Source: Amycolatopsis sp. 2-15 (lineage in GTDB: Bacteria; Actinomycetota; Actinomycetes; Mycobacteriales; Pseudonocardiaceae). Taken from it: a DNA stretch of 64,000 nucleotides. This document shows, piece after piece, positions 43,179 through 51,678 of the stretch. The stretch spans positions 7,844,001 to 7,908,000 of the forward strand of contig NZ_CP127294.1 of assembly GCF_030285625.1 (NCBI RefSeq), given 5' to 3'. The notes beneath the pieces are model-generated. The model was not told where the DNA came from, did not search any database, and worked only from the letters and a program-made list of their open reading frames with translations. Position 1 is the first letter of the stretch. Each line of letters starts with the position of its first letter. A program made the position numbers and the translations under genes.

Positions 43179-44012
43179 TCACCGTCCTTCGAGGACCGGC
43201 CGGAACCGCCTGGCGACGTCCACGCAACGCTCGAACGCCACACCCAGCGCCCGGCAGCCGACGACGAACCGCTCCAGCGCTGCCATCCGCGCACCGCGCC
43301 CGACGACCTGCGGGTGCAGCGTCACGGTGACCACGCCGTCGGGCACGGTCTCGGTCATGTAGCGTACGTCTCGCAGGAACCGCTCGAACATCGCGTCCGC
43401 GTCCTGCAGCCCCGGCATTACGCCCTGTGGCAGGCGCAGGTACTCCAGGTGCGGGTAGTCGTCGAGCGTCCACGACACCGGGAGCTCGACGATCGAGGAA
43501 GCGGCCCCGAACCGATAGGCACGGTCGGGATCGTTGAAGTCCCCCGAACGCGCGAAGTACGGCTCGAAATCCGTGCCCATCAACGAAGAGTCGTACTCCA
43601 CGCCGAGCTCGCCGAGGATCTCGATCGTGTTGTCGGTGAAGTCCCAGCTCGGTGTCCGGTGCCCGGCGGGCGGCGCGCCGGTGAGCTCCTCGATCAACGC
43701 CGCCGAGCGCCGGTTCACGGCCAGCTCGGCGTCACGATCCAAAGTGGACACAGGTTCGTGCGCGTAGCCGTGCAGCGCGATCTCGTGCCCCGCCGCGGCA
43801 ACGGCCGAGCACTGCGCCGGATACGTCTCCAAAGTATGTCCGGGAATGAAAAACGTCGACGGTACCGAGTGGCGCCCCAGCAGGTCCAGGATGCGGCCGA
43901 TCGCGTACGCGCCGAACTCCCCGCGCGACACCGGCCCGGGCGTCACCTGACCGCGCGCGATCCACAGGGAGATGGCGTCGAAGTCGAACGTCAAGCAGAC
44001 AGTGGGGCTCAT
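43179..44012 (-). CDS. CE4 polysaccharide-deacetylase-like hydrolase (PuuE/HpPgdA type)
   Basis: 277 residues. CLTFDFDAISLWIARGQ holds the metal/base Asp residues, FFIPGHTLETYP and EIALHGYAHEP carry the metal His pair, and GHRTPSWDFTDNTIEIL the substrate loop. This subgroup (HpPgdA/PuuE-like) often acts on small cyclic amides, such as allantoin or cyclic imides, rather than polysaccharide; the known cyclic imide hydrolase of Pseudomonas putida belongs to this superfamily. No signal peptide, so cytosolic, which supports a small substrate. ATG 44012 overlaps the C45 hydrolase stop. Confidence 0.83.
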   Translation of the reverse strand: MSPTVCLTFDFDAISLWIARGQVTPGPVSRGEFGAYAIGRILDLLGRHSVPSTFFIPGHTLETYPAQCSAVAAAGHEIALHGYAHEPVSTLDRDAELAVNRRSAALIEELTGAPPAGHRTPSWDFTDNTIEILGELGVEYDSSLMGTDFEPYFARSGDFNDPDRAYRFGAASSIVELPVSWTLDDYPHLEYLRLPQGVMPGLQDADAMFERFLRDVRYMTETVPDGVVTVTLHPQVVGRGARMAALERFVVGCRALGVAFERCVDVARRFRPVLEGR

Positions 44013-45169
44013 GCGACGGCGGCCTCCTCGGGCTCGAACTCGGTGCGGACGGCCACGTCGGCGCGGTTGCCGTCGAAGAGCCGGTCGAGGTCCCAGCGGG
44101 TGTAGGCGTGCCGGCTCGGCGGGCCGGGCGCGATCCAGAGCACGCGCTCGGTCAGGTCCATGACCAGCGAGTACACCGTGCAGAACTTCTCGGACGCAGG
44201 CACGTCCGGGTCAGGGTGGCGGCAGATGCCGTCCGGGAACGACCACTCGTCGCGCAGCGTCGCCACGACGTCGGCCACCCGCACGCGCCGCTCGTCCAGC
44301 GCGGGCTCCAGCAGGTGCCGGGCCCGGGCCGGCCGCAGCTGCGTCAACGCGCTCGTGGCCGCTTTCTTGTCCTGCAGCGGAAGGTTCGCCTGGAAGTGGT
44401 TGGAGTGCGTGATCAGCCCCTGCTCCGGCAGCAGCGTGCCGAAGACACCGGGCGCGAGCTCGAAGTCGACGGACTCGCCGCCCGCGTCGGCGAGCAGCAC
44501 GTTGCCCGAGGAGATGCGCTCGACGGGCAGCAACCGCTTGTGCGCCACGGACATCGTCGGCGACTGCAGCACGCCGCGCAGCAGGTAGTGGTACGGCACG
44601 CCGCGCCCGCCGTGGTCGAGGTCGGAGATCAGCAGGTTCGCGCACACGCCCAGGCCCGCCGAGTTGAGGCCGCTCTTGGCGAACATGCCCGCCTCGGTCA
44701 GCGACAGCACGGAGAACCCGGACTCGTCGCGCGTGGCCAGCAGGAACGTGACCTCGGCCTGCTCCGGGTGCCAGTCCCAGTTCTGCGCGAGCAGCGTGTG
44801 ACCGTCGGCGGTGTAGCGCGGCAGCACGGACACCGACGTGCAGCCTTCGTCGCGGTATCCGGTGCCGTAGAGCATTTCGGTGCGGGCGTTGAGGGCGGCC
44901 AGGCGGTGCGCCGGGTGGCCGGAGCCTTCGGCCATGCCGTGGAGCATCGCCGCGATCTCGGGGACGTAGGACTCGGCGACGTCGAGGTAGATCCGGCCCC
45001 AGCGGTCGATGTCGGCCTCCGACAGGCCGGCGTCGTCGTGGAAGCGGCCGACGTAGGTGGCGAGGCTGCGTTCGATGAGCTCGGCGGTCTGCGCACCGAG
45101 CTGCTCGCCCATCTGCCGGTAGCTGCCCTGCACGACGATCATTCGCGGAGTGGTCATGGCGGTGCTCAT
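44009..45169 (-). CDS. C45-family autoproteolytic acyltransferase/hydrolase
   Basis: 386 residues from ATG 45169 (overlaps the MFS stop as ATGA). NARTEMLYGTGYRDEGCTSV contains Cys110, the expected N-terminal nucleophile after self-cleavage in the penicillin-acyltransferase (AAT, C45) family; LLAQNWDWHPEQ and THSNHF follow as in that fold. It hydrolyses or transfers acyl groups on amides. Paired with a CE4-like hydrolase and an importer, it probably splits an amide bond in the imported compound. Confidence 0.85.
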   Translation of the reverse strand: MSTAMTTPRMIVVQGSYRQMGEQLGAQTAELIERSLATYVGRFHDDAGLSEADIDRWGRIYLDVAESYVPEIAAMLHGMAEGSGHPAHRLAALNARTEMLYGTGYRDEGCTSVSVLPRYTADGHTLLAQNWDWHPEQAEVTFLLATRDESGFSVLSLTEAGMFAKSGLNSAGLGVCANLLISDLDHGGRGVPYHYLLRGVLQSPTMSVAHKRLLPVERISSGNVLLADAGGESVDFELAPGVFGTLLPEQGLITHSNHFQANLPLQDKKAATSALTQLRPARARHLLEPALDERRVRVADVVATLRDEWSFPDGICRHPDPDVPASEKFCTVYSLVMDLTERVLWIAPGPPSRHAYTRWDLDRLFDGNRADVAVRTEFEPEEAAVA

Positions 45170-46467
45170 TTCAGCTCGGTCCGGTAGGTCTCGGGCATCC
45201 GGCAGACGGCCACGAAGGTGATGATCGCCGCGGCGGTCGGGAGTGCGGCCACCACGAGCGCGTTGCCGGTGGCGTCGATCAGCGCGGTGGCGATGAAGCC
45301 GGCGGTGCCGCCGAAGGCCATGACGGAGAAGTTGTAACCGATGCCCAGCGCCGAGTAGCGGACGTTGGTGGGGAACAGCTCGGCCAGCGCCGCCGGCCCG
45401 GGTCCGGAGAACGCGGCGAGGACGAGCGCGATGAGGATCTGGCCGAGGTAGGCGCCGGCCGTGCTGCCGGTCTGGAACAGCCACATCACCGGGAACGTCA
45501 GCACGATGAAGCCACCGGACCCGATGAGCAGCAACGGTTTGCGCCCGATCCGGTCGGACAGCACACCGAAGAGGTAGATGGCGACGGTCAGCACCACGAG
45601 CGCGACGAGGTTCGAGGCCTCGACCGTGCCGGAGTCGAGTTTCACCTGCGTTTTCAGGTGCGTCGGCAGGTAGGTGAGGAAGAAGAAGTACGCGACGGTC
45701 CAGCTCACGGTGAAGAAGAAGCCCAGCGCCATGGCGGATTTCTGCGTGCGCAGGGCCAGCCGCAGCGGGCTCGCGCTCACCTCGCCCGCGGCCTTCTCCG
45801 CACGGTAGAGGGGCGTGTCTTCGAGGCCGAAGCGCAGCACGAGCGCCACGACGGCCGTCAGCGCACCGACCAGGAACGGGACGCGCCACCCGAAGTCCTT
45901 CATGCTCTGCTCGGTCCAGAACAGCGAGTTGAGCGCGACGACCCCGGCGGCCACGAGGAAGCCGGCGGCGGTGCTGACCTGGTTGAGGCTGCCGTAGCGG
46001 CCGCGGGCCTTCGGAGGGGCGTACTCGACGAGCATCGTCGCCGACCCCGCCCACTCGCCCGCGACCGCGAAGCCCTGGAACAGGCGCAGCACCACGAGCA
46101 GGATCGGGGCGGCCAGGCCGATCGTCGCGTAGCCGGGCAGCAGGCCGACCAGCACGGTCGCGGCGCCCATGAGGATCACGCTCAGGATCAGCGCGGGCCG
46201 GCGGCCGACCTTGTCGCCGATGTGACCGAACACCACCGTGCCCACCGGCCGGGCGAGGAAACCGACCGCGAACACGGCGAACGTCGAGAGCAGCGACGAG
46301 AACGAGTCACCGGCGAAGAACTGCGCGGACAGGTAGACGGCCGAGTACGCGTAGACAAGGTTGTCGTACTGCTCCAGGAGATTGCCGATGCTGCTCGAGA
46401 CGACGGCCCTCAGCTGGAGTCTCGGGGTGTCCGCCTCCGTGGCGGCGTGCGCGGGGTGCGCGGTCAT
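45166..46467 (-). CDS. MFS transporter, metabolite:H+ symporter (MHS) type
   Basis: 433 residues from ATG 46467 with GAGGAGG upstream. Twelve hydrophobic segments; GNLLEQYDNLVYAYSAVYLS and the cytoplasmic loop FGHIGDKVGRRPAL with LFQGFAVAGEWAGSATML are MHS-family signatures (ShiA, ProP and related carboxylate symporters). It likely imports the substrate for the C45/CE4/SDR module encoded downstream. Confidence 0.9.
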   Translation of the reverse strand: MTAHPAHAATEADTPRLQLRAVVSSSIGNLLEQYDNLVYAYSAVYLSAQFFAGDSFSSLLSTFAVFAVGFLARPVGTVVFGHIGDKVGRRPALILSVILMGAATVLVGLLPGYATIGLAAPILLVVLRLFQGFAVAGEWAGSATMLVEYAPPKARGRYGSLNQVSTAAGFLVAAGVVALNSLFWTEQSMKDFGWRVPFLVGALTAVVALVLRFGLEDTPLYRAEKAAGEVSASPLRLALRTQKSAMALGFFFTVSWTVAYFFFLTYLPTHLKTQVKLDSGTVEASNLVALVVLTVAIYLFGVLSDRIGRKPLLLIGSGGFIVLTFPVMWLFQTGSTAGAYLGQILIALVLAAFSGPGPAALAELFPTNVRYSALGIGYNFSVMAFGGTAGFIATALIDATGNALVVAALPTAAAIITFVAVCRMPETYRTELK

Positions 46468-46486
46468 GGTTCCTCCTCGGGAAGGG

Positions 46487-47206
46487 TCAGGACGCCGCCA
46501 GGTACCCGCCGTCGACGGGCACCAGCGCGCCCGTGACGAACGAGGACTCCGGGCCGGCGAGGAAGGCGAGCACGTCGGCGAGCTCGCCGAGTTCACCCGC
46601 GCGCGCCATCGGGGCACCGTCGACGCGGGCGCGCAACGCCTCGGGCGGCAGGTGTTCCAGTAGCGCCGTGCGGAACACCCCGGGCAGCACCGCGTTCACG
46701 CGGATCCCCCGCGGCGCGAGCTCCACGGCGGCGACCTTGGTCAGCTGGTGCACCGCGGCCTTGCTCATCTGGTAGGCCACGGACGACGGCACGGTCCCCT
46801 CGCCCCCGGGGGGCGTGGTGACGCCGTAGATGGAGCCCACGTTCACGACCGCGCCCCGGGTAGCGGCGAGGTCGTCGGCGAAGGTCTTGATGCCGCGCCA
46901 CGGGCCGAACGCGTTCACGGCCAGCACGCGGGCGAAGTCGTCGTCGGAGGTGGACAGCAGGTCGTCGCGCGCGCTGACGCCCGCGTTGTTCACCAGCAGC
47001 CCGACGCTCCCGAAGTGCTCGTGCACGTGGTCGCGCAGCCGCTCCCACGACGCCGGGTCGGTCACGTCGAGATGCACCCGGTCCTTGTCGGCGCCGTCGA
47101 ACCGCAGGTCGGCGCGGACGACGGTCGCCCCCGCACGGGCCAAGCGGTCCGCGAAGCCGGCCCCGAGCCCTCCGGCCGCGCCGGTCACCACCGCCAGCGT
47201 GTCCAC
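46487..47206 (-). CDS. SDR oxidoreductase
   Basis: 239 residues from GTG 47206 with GGAGGAG upstream. AVVTGAAGGLGAGFADRLAR, LLVNNAGVSARDDLL, the active-site Tyr and Lys in SVAYQMSKAAVHQ, and VTGALVPVDGGYLAAS. First gene of the MFS/C45/CE4 operon. It lies downstream of a 22-bp perfect palindrome at 47266-47287. Confidence 0.88.
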   Translation of the reverse strand: MDTLAVVTGAAGGLGAGFADRLARAGATVVRADLRFDGADKDRVHLDVTDPASWERLRDHVHEHFGSVGLLVNNAGVSARDDLLSTSDDDFARVLAVNAFGPWRGIKTFADDLAATRGAVVNVGSIYGVTTPPGGEGTVPSSVAYQMSKAAVHQLTKVAAVELAPRGIRVNAVLPGVFRTALLEHLPPEALRARVDGAPMARAGELGELADVLAFLAGPESSFVTGALVPVDGGYLAAS

Positions 47207-47265
47207 TCGTGTCTCCTCCCGATCGACGACGGTGCCGGGGAAGGTAGGCGGGCGGGCCCGGCCCG

Positions 47266-47287
47266 GCATCGGTCGTTCGACCGATGC
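47266..47287. promoter_or_regulatory. Perfect 10-bp-arm palindrome between divergent genes (candidate operator)
   Basis: Arms GCATCGGTCG and CGACCGATGC with a TT spacer, about 60 bp from each of the divergent starts (SDR GTG 47206, membrane protein ATG 47345). The two-base spacer is too small for a good RNA hairpin, which favours a protein site. Confidence 0.65.
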
Positions 47288-47344
47288 GCGTCGCCACGGG
47301 GGTTGACTCGGCTGCGAAGATCGCAGCGACCACTGGGGGTCGGG

Positions 47345-47965
47345 ATGTGGGATCTGCTGCACGCGTGGCGCGAATGGTTCGCCGGCCACGACACGGCGCA
47401 GCTGCGCGTGTTCGGCCTCGCCGTGTTGTGGTGGGGCCGGATCGGGAAGACGCTGGAGTTCCTCGGCGGGTTGACGGTCGTCATCGACCTGCTGGGGCGC
47501 AAGCGGATGGAGACCTTCCACGCTTCGTTGCGCCACCGGCGCCGGAGGCTGGCGCGGTGGGTGCCCTACTGGGTGTGGGCTGTTCTGCGCCGCCCGGTCC
47601 CGGCCGGCGCGGCCCCGGTCGCGGCCCGCCCGGAAGCGCACGAGAAGGGGCTGCGGGTGGCGTGGTTCACCGGCACCGCCGTACTGGCGTTCTTTCTCTT
47701 CGCCGAAACTCACTACGCGTACGCACCGCCGAACGACCCCATGCCCTTGCCGATCGAGCTGATGCTCATCGTCATCCTCTCCCCACTCGTCGGGGGCGTT
47801 GTGCTGGGCGGCGGCGGGTACGTGCTGGGGTTGCTGCTGGTCGAGGCGTTCGTGGTGACCACGCTCGGGCAGCTCAGGACCCGCGAAGGTCTCGAGTCGC
47901 GACTGAAATGGATCGGCCTGGCCATCTTTGTCTTCGGGTTCTCGATGGACCTGCTCTCGTCGTAG
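47345..47965 (+). CDS. Hypothetical integral membrane protein
   Basis: 206 residues from ATG 47345 (GGGGG upstream). Hydrophobic segments at roughly residues 20-45, 100-120, 135-165 and 185-205, with a basic cytosolic loop (HASLRHRRRRLARWV). No family recognised. It is divergent from the SDR-led operon. Confidence 0.75.
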   Translation: MWDLLHAWREWFAGHDTAQLRVFGLAVLWWGRIGKTLEFLGGLTVVIDLLGRKRMETFHASLRHRRRRLARWVPYWVWAVLRRPVPAGAAPVAARPEAHEKGLRVAWFTGTAVLAFFLFAETHYAYAPPNDPMPLPIELMLIVILSPLVGGVVLGGGGYVLGLLLVEAFVVTTLGQLRTREGLESRLKWIGLAIFVFGFSMDLLSS

Positions 47966-47975
47966 GGTCGGGCGC

Positions 47976-48758
47976 ATGGCGATGCTGCAGTTCGACGACG
48001 AAGGCGCGAAGCGCACCGACCGGCTGTACGCGAGCCCGGACGTCGTGGCGCAGCGAAACGTGGTGCTGGCGCTGCTGGCGCCGCGGCCGGGCGAGCGGGT
48101 GCTGGACGTCGGGTCGGGGCCGGGGTACCTGCTGGAGTCGATCGCGCGGGCGGTGGGCCCTTCGGGCGCGGCGCACGGGCTCGACCCGAGCGCCGCGATG
48201 AACGCGCTGGCCGCCGCGCGCACCGGAGAGCTGCCGTGGGTGCACCTGGACGAGGGCGACGCGACCGCGCTGCCCTACCCGGACGACACGTTCGACGCGG
48301 CCGTGTCCACGCAGGTCTACGAGTACGTGCCCGATGTGCCGGCCGCCCTGGCGGAGCTGCGCCGCGTGCTCAAGCCCGGCGGGCGGGCGCTGATCCTCGA
48401 CACCGACGCCGACTCGCTCGTGTGGCACACCTCCGACCTCGAACGGCACCGCCGGGTCCTCGACGCGTGGGACGAGCACCTCGCGCACCCGCGCCTGCCG
48501 CGCGAGCTGTCCGCGCTGCTGAAGCGCGCGGGCTTCAGCGTGACCGGGCACCACGTGCACCCGATCCTGAACCCCGAGCTGACACCGGATTCCTTCAGCG
48601 CGACCCAGATGCACATCGTCGCCGAGTTCGTCGCCGGCCGCCGCGGGGTCACGACGGCCGAGGCCGAAGCGTGGCTCGCCGACCTGCGGGAGCGGGCCGA
48701 CCGCAATGCGTACTTCTACAGCCTCAACCGGTACCTGTTCACCGCGGTCGCCCCGTGA
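47976..48758 (+). CDS. SAM-dependent methyltransferase
   Basis: 260 residues from ATG 47976. RVLDVGSGPGYLLESIARAV (motif I), HGLDPSAAMNALA, LPYPDDTFDAAVSTQVYEYV and LRRVLKPGGRALILDTDADS. Arsenite- and UbiE-like methyltransferases share this layout, but the Cys set of arsenite enzymes is absent. 10 bp after the membrane-protein stop, so possibly co-transcribed. Confidence 0.88.
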   Translation: MAMLQFDDEGAKRTDRLYASPDVVAQRNVVLALLAPRPGERVLDVGSGPGYLLESIARAVGPSGAAHGLDPSAAMNALAAARTGELPWVHLDEGDATALPYPDDTFDAAVSTQVYEYVPDVPAALAELRRVLKPGGRALILDTDADSLVWHTSDLERHRRVLDAWDEHLAHPRLPRELSALLKRAGFSVTGHHVHPILNPELTPDSFSATQMHIVAEFVAGRRGVTTAEAEAWLADLRERADRNAYFYSLNRYLFTAVAP

Positions 48759-49012
48759 CATCCACCGTCCGCCGCAACGACAGATCGGCCGGGTTCACGG
48801 ACGTCGGGGCTCGCGCCGAGGTAGACCTGCGGCAGGACGGCGCCCGCGCGGGAGCCGGTGTTGGTCACGGTCACGCCGACGTTCAGGCCGCCGCGCGGAT
48901 CCGGCAGCACGGTCGCGTCGCGGTAGGCGAAGGACGGGTAGGTGAGCCCGAAACCGAAGCGGAACAACCGCTTCACGTGGTTCGTGTCGTACCAGCGGTA
49001 ACCCTGTACCAC
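48716..49012 (-). pseudogene. GH3 beta-glucosidase remnant
   Basis: The minus strand encodes about 75 residues of the GH3 C-terminal region: VQGYRWYDTNHVKRLFRFGF, GLTYPSFAYRDATVLPD and GLNVGVTVTNTGSRAGAVLP, i.e. the GYRWYD/PFGFGLSYT signature plus the start of the fibronectin-III-like domain. The catalytic domains are missing. It ends against a DUF1345 remnant on the other strand and overlaps the methyltransferase 3' end. Confidence 0.72.
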
Positions 49013-49022
49013 CAGCGCGCGG

Positions 49023-49234
49023 ACGTGCCGGTTCTGTCGTTCCCCGGCACGGACCGCCCGAACCTGATGGACTTCGCTTACTTCTCGTTCACCGTCGGTT
49101 CCTCTTTCGCGGCGTCCGATGTGAAGGTCCAGGACCGGCAGCTGCACTACACGGTCCTGGTCCACGGCGTCGTGTCGTTCTTCTGCAACACGGCCATCCT
49201 GGGCACGGCGATCGGCGTGTTCACCCAGATCTGA
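49023..49234 (+). pseudogene. DUF1345 membrane-protein remnant (C-terminal segment)
   Basis: Plus-strand VLSFPGTDRPNLMDFAYFSF, TVGSSFAASDVKVQDRQLHY and VHGVVSFFCNTAILGTAIGV match the last two membrane segments of DUF1345 proteins. No start or first half remains. It meets the GH3 remnant head to head at about 49,015. Confidence 0.7.
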
Positions 49235-49243
49235 ACCGGGTGC

Positions 49244-49837
49244 TCACGCGTCGAAGATCGCGGCCAACGTCCACATCAGAGCGATGAGCACGAGCGCCCC
49301 GACGAAGAGAAGCCCGGCGCCCACGTATACCCACGCCACGGTCGTCATCACGCTCAGGTGCAGGACGCCGGCCACGCCCAGTGCCGCGAGCACGGCCGTC
49401 CCCACCGCGGCGAGGACGGCGAGTGCGAGGGGAACCACCGGCACGGGGTCCAGTGACACGACCGAGACCAGCTCCGGCGGAACCCGAGCGGTGCGCTCCA
49501 GCGCGATCATCCCGGCCAGGACCGCCCCGATGACGAGGGCCGCCACGAGCAGGAGGAGGAACTCGCCGGTGCCGGCGGGCGGGCCGCTCGGCGCCTCGGA
49601 GACGATCTCGATCCCACCCCACAGGGCCGCGACCATCCCCGCCACCGCGGCGAAGCCCACGAACAGGCTGCTCGTTTCGAAGCCCCGGGACCCCCACCGG
49701 CAGGCCGCCCGGTAGCAGACCGTGCTCACCACGAACCCGAGCACCATCGCGCCGCTGCCGGCGACCAGCAGCCACCAGTACGCGGTGCCCGGAGCACCCA
49801 CGACCGCCGCCTGCGCCACCGCCGGAATCCGCCCCAT
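49244..49837 (-). CDS. Hypothetical membrane protein
   Basis: 197 residues from ATG 49837. Five hydrophobic stretches (YWWLLVAGSGAMVLGFVVST, FVGFAAVAGMVAALWGGIEI, FLLLLVAALVIGAVLAGMIA and two more near the end). No family recognised. It is monocistronic, between the DUF1345 remnant and the transporter operon. Confidence 0.7.
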   Translation of the reverse strand: MGRIPAVAQAAVVGAPGTAYWWLLVAGSGAMVLGFVVSTVCYRAACRWGSRGFETSSLFVGFAAVAGMVAALWGGIEIVSEAPSGPPAGTGEFLLLLVAALVIGAVLAGMIALERTARVPPELVSVVSLDPVPVVPLALAVLAAVGTAVLAALGVAGVLHLSVMTTVAWVYVGAGLLFVGALVLIALMWTLAAIFDA

Positions 49838-49890
49838 TGTCCCAAATTACGGCCCCGCGCCGGGCGGGACAAGCAGGTTTCGGGCGCGGC

Positions 49891-50958
49891 TCAGCCCGCG
49901 ACCTCCTGCTGCCACCGCGTGATCCAGGCGGAGAGGTTCTTGGAGATCGCTTCGCTGTCGAGCTGGATCAGCGACGAGATCTCCTGCTGGCCGTAGGGCA
50001 CGTAGTTCGCGCTCAGGAACTGCTGCGGCAGCGTCACCTTGCTGTTCGTGGGGCCTTCCGCGATCGCTTGCACGAACTTCCCGTTGACGGCCGAGGAGAT
50101 CTGGAAGTCCAGGTACGCGTGGGCGTCCTTCGCGCGGCTGCTCGCCGCGGGCAGGCACATCGCGGACAGGATCGCGGTGGCGCCTTCCTGGGGCCGGACG
50201 AACGCGACGGGCGCGCCGCTGGATTTCAGGGCGCTCGTGCGGTCGGCGTACCAGACGCCGATGTCGGCCTCGCCGCTCGTGAGCAGCTTGCTCATCTCGT
50301 CGGGAGTGCTGTAGATGGCGGCGAGATTCGGCTTCAGCGACGCGATCGCGGCGAAACCCCGGTCGATCGCGGTCTCGCTGCCGCCGTTGAGCCGGGCGGC
50401 CATGGCCAGGAAGTGGTAGCCGGCGGTGCCGCTGACGTTCGAGATCGCGACCTTGCCGCGGTACTTCGGGTCCCACAGGTCTTTCCACGACTTCGGCGGC
50501 GTCTTCACGCGCTCGGTGTGGTAGACGATGCCGGTCATCGACGCGAGCTCGGCGACCCAGTAGCCGCCGGAGTCCACCGCGAGCGGGTACAGCTCGGACA
50601 GCGACGGCAGCTGCGCGCGGTCGAGCTTCTGCAGCAGCCCGGCGGCTTTCGCCTGGTACAGCGGCGCCAGGTCGAGGTAGGCGAGGTCGAACGCGTTGTT
50701 CGCGGCGCGCATCTTGGTCAGCGCGTCGCTCGAGATCGCGGTGATCAGGTCGACGCCGACGCCGGTCTTGGTGGTGTACGCATCGGCGACGGTGCTCTGC
50801 ACGGCGCTCTGGAACGTGCCGCCGAAGCTGTTGATCTTCAGCCCGCCACCGGACGAGCCGGGTTTGCCCGCCATGTTGGGGCCACAGGCGGTGAGCACGG
50901 CGGCGCCCGCCGCGGCGCCGGTGAGCCGGAGGAAGCCCCGGCGGTCGAGGGTCGGCAT
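49891..50958 (-). CDS. Spermidine/putrescine-type substrate-binding protein (PotD-like)
   Basis: 355 residues. The Tat-type start DRRGFLRLTG precedes a hydrophobic stretch and lipobox LTAC, so it is a Tat-exported lipoprotein. LKINSFGGTFQSAVQSTVAD, YWVAELASMTGIVYHTERVK, WKDLWDPKYRGKVAISNVSG and GEADIGVWYADR follow the type II PotD fold. It serves the permeases and ATPase encoded upstream in the same operon, where it is unusually placed last, after the catabolic genes. Confidence 0.9.
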   Translation of the reverse strand: MPTLDRRGFLRLTGAAAGAAVLTACGPNMAGKPGSSGGGLKINSFGGTFQSAVQSTVADAYTTKTGVGVDLITAISSDALTKMRAANNAFDLAYLDLAPLYQAKAAGLLQKLDRAQLPSLSELYPLAVDSGGYWVAELASMTGIVYHTERVKTPPKSWKDLWDPKYRGKVAISNVSGTAGYHFLAMAARLNGGSETAIDRGFAAIASLKPNLAAIYSTPDEMSKLLTSGEADIGVWYADRTSALKSSGAPVAFVRPQEGATAILSAMCLPAASSRAKDAHAYLDFQISSAVNGKFVQAIAEGPTNSKVTLPQQFLSANYVPYGQQEISSLIQLDSEAISKNLSAWITRWQQEVAG

Positions 50959-50991
50959 GGTGGTCTCCTAGCTGGTCGGCACGGTGGGGAG

Positions 50992-51678
50992 CTAGTGCAG
51001 GGAACGGCCGCCGTCGAGCGCGAGCGTCGCGCCGGTGGCGTAGCGGTTGGTGGCGAGCAGCACCACGGCCTCGGCGATCTCGGCCGCTTCGGCGGTGCGT
51101 TTCACCAGGTACGGTTCGAAGTTCCGCACGGCCGCGCGCGCCTCGCCACCGCGCTGCTCCTGGGTGCGGCGCGCGAGCGGGGTGTCGACGAGGCCCGGGC
51201 ACACGCAGTTCACGCGAATGCCCTGCGGCGCGTGGTCGATCGCCATCGCCCGTGTCAGCCCGACCACCGCGGCTTTCGACGCGACGTAGGCGGGCATCTC
51301 CGGGATCGCGCGCAACGCGGCCGCCGAGGCGACGTTCACGATCGCTCCCCCACCGGTCATCAACGGGATGAACGCGCGCGCCGTGCGCCACACGCCGGTG
51401 ACGTTCACGTCGAAGGCGCGCGTCCAGTCCTCTTCGGACACCGTGAGCACGTCGCCGACGGCGACCACGCCCGCGCAGTTCACCAGCACGTCGCACCGGC
51501 CGTGCTCGGCGGCCACCCGGACGGCCAGCGCGGCGACACTGTCCGAAGAGGACACATCCGTGGGTGGCGAAGCCGCCACATCGGCCACGACGACCGAGAA
51601 GCCGCGCTTCGCCAGCCCTTCCACCACCGCCGCGCCGATGCCGCTCGCGCCGCCCGTGACCACGGCGACCCCGGTCAC
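50992..51678 (-). CDS. SDR oxidoreductase
   Basis: 228 residues. AVVTGGASGIGAAVVEGLAK, VLVNCAGVVAVGDVL, YVASKAAVVGLTRAMA (Tyr-x3-Lys) and GATLALDGGRSLH. A complete classical SDR whose ATG overlaps the CE4-like hydrolase stop by 4 bp. It probably oxidises or reduces an alcohol/ketone in the Pot-linked pathway. Confidence 0.88.
   Translation of the reverse strand: MTGVAVVTGGASGIGAAVVEGLAKRGFSVVVADVAASPPTDVSSSDSVAALAVRVAAEHGRCDVLVNCAGVVAVGDVLTVSEEDWTRAFDVNVTGVWRTARAFIPLMTGGGAIVNVASAAALRAIPEMPAYVASKAAVVGLTRAMAIDHAPQGIRVNCVCPGLVDTPLARRTQEQRGGEARAAVRNFEPYLVKRTAEAAEIAEAVVLLATNRYATGATLALDGGRSLH

Noticed and set aside
44108..45187. Long plus-strand open frame of about 360 codons opposite the C45 hydrolase
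   Set aside because: Low-complexity Arg/His/Gln antisense of a well-supported gene.
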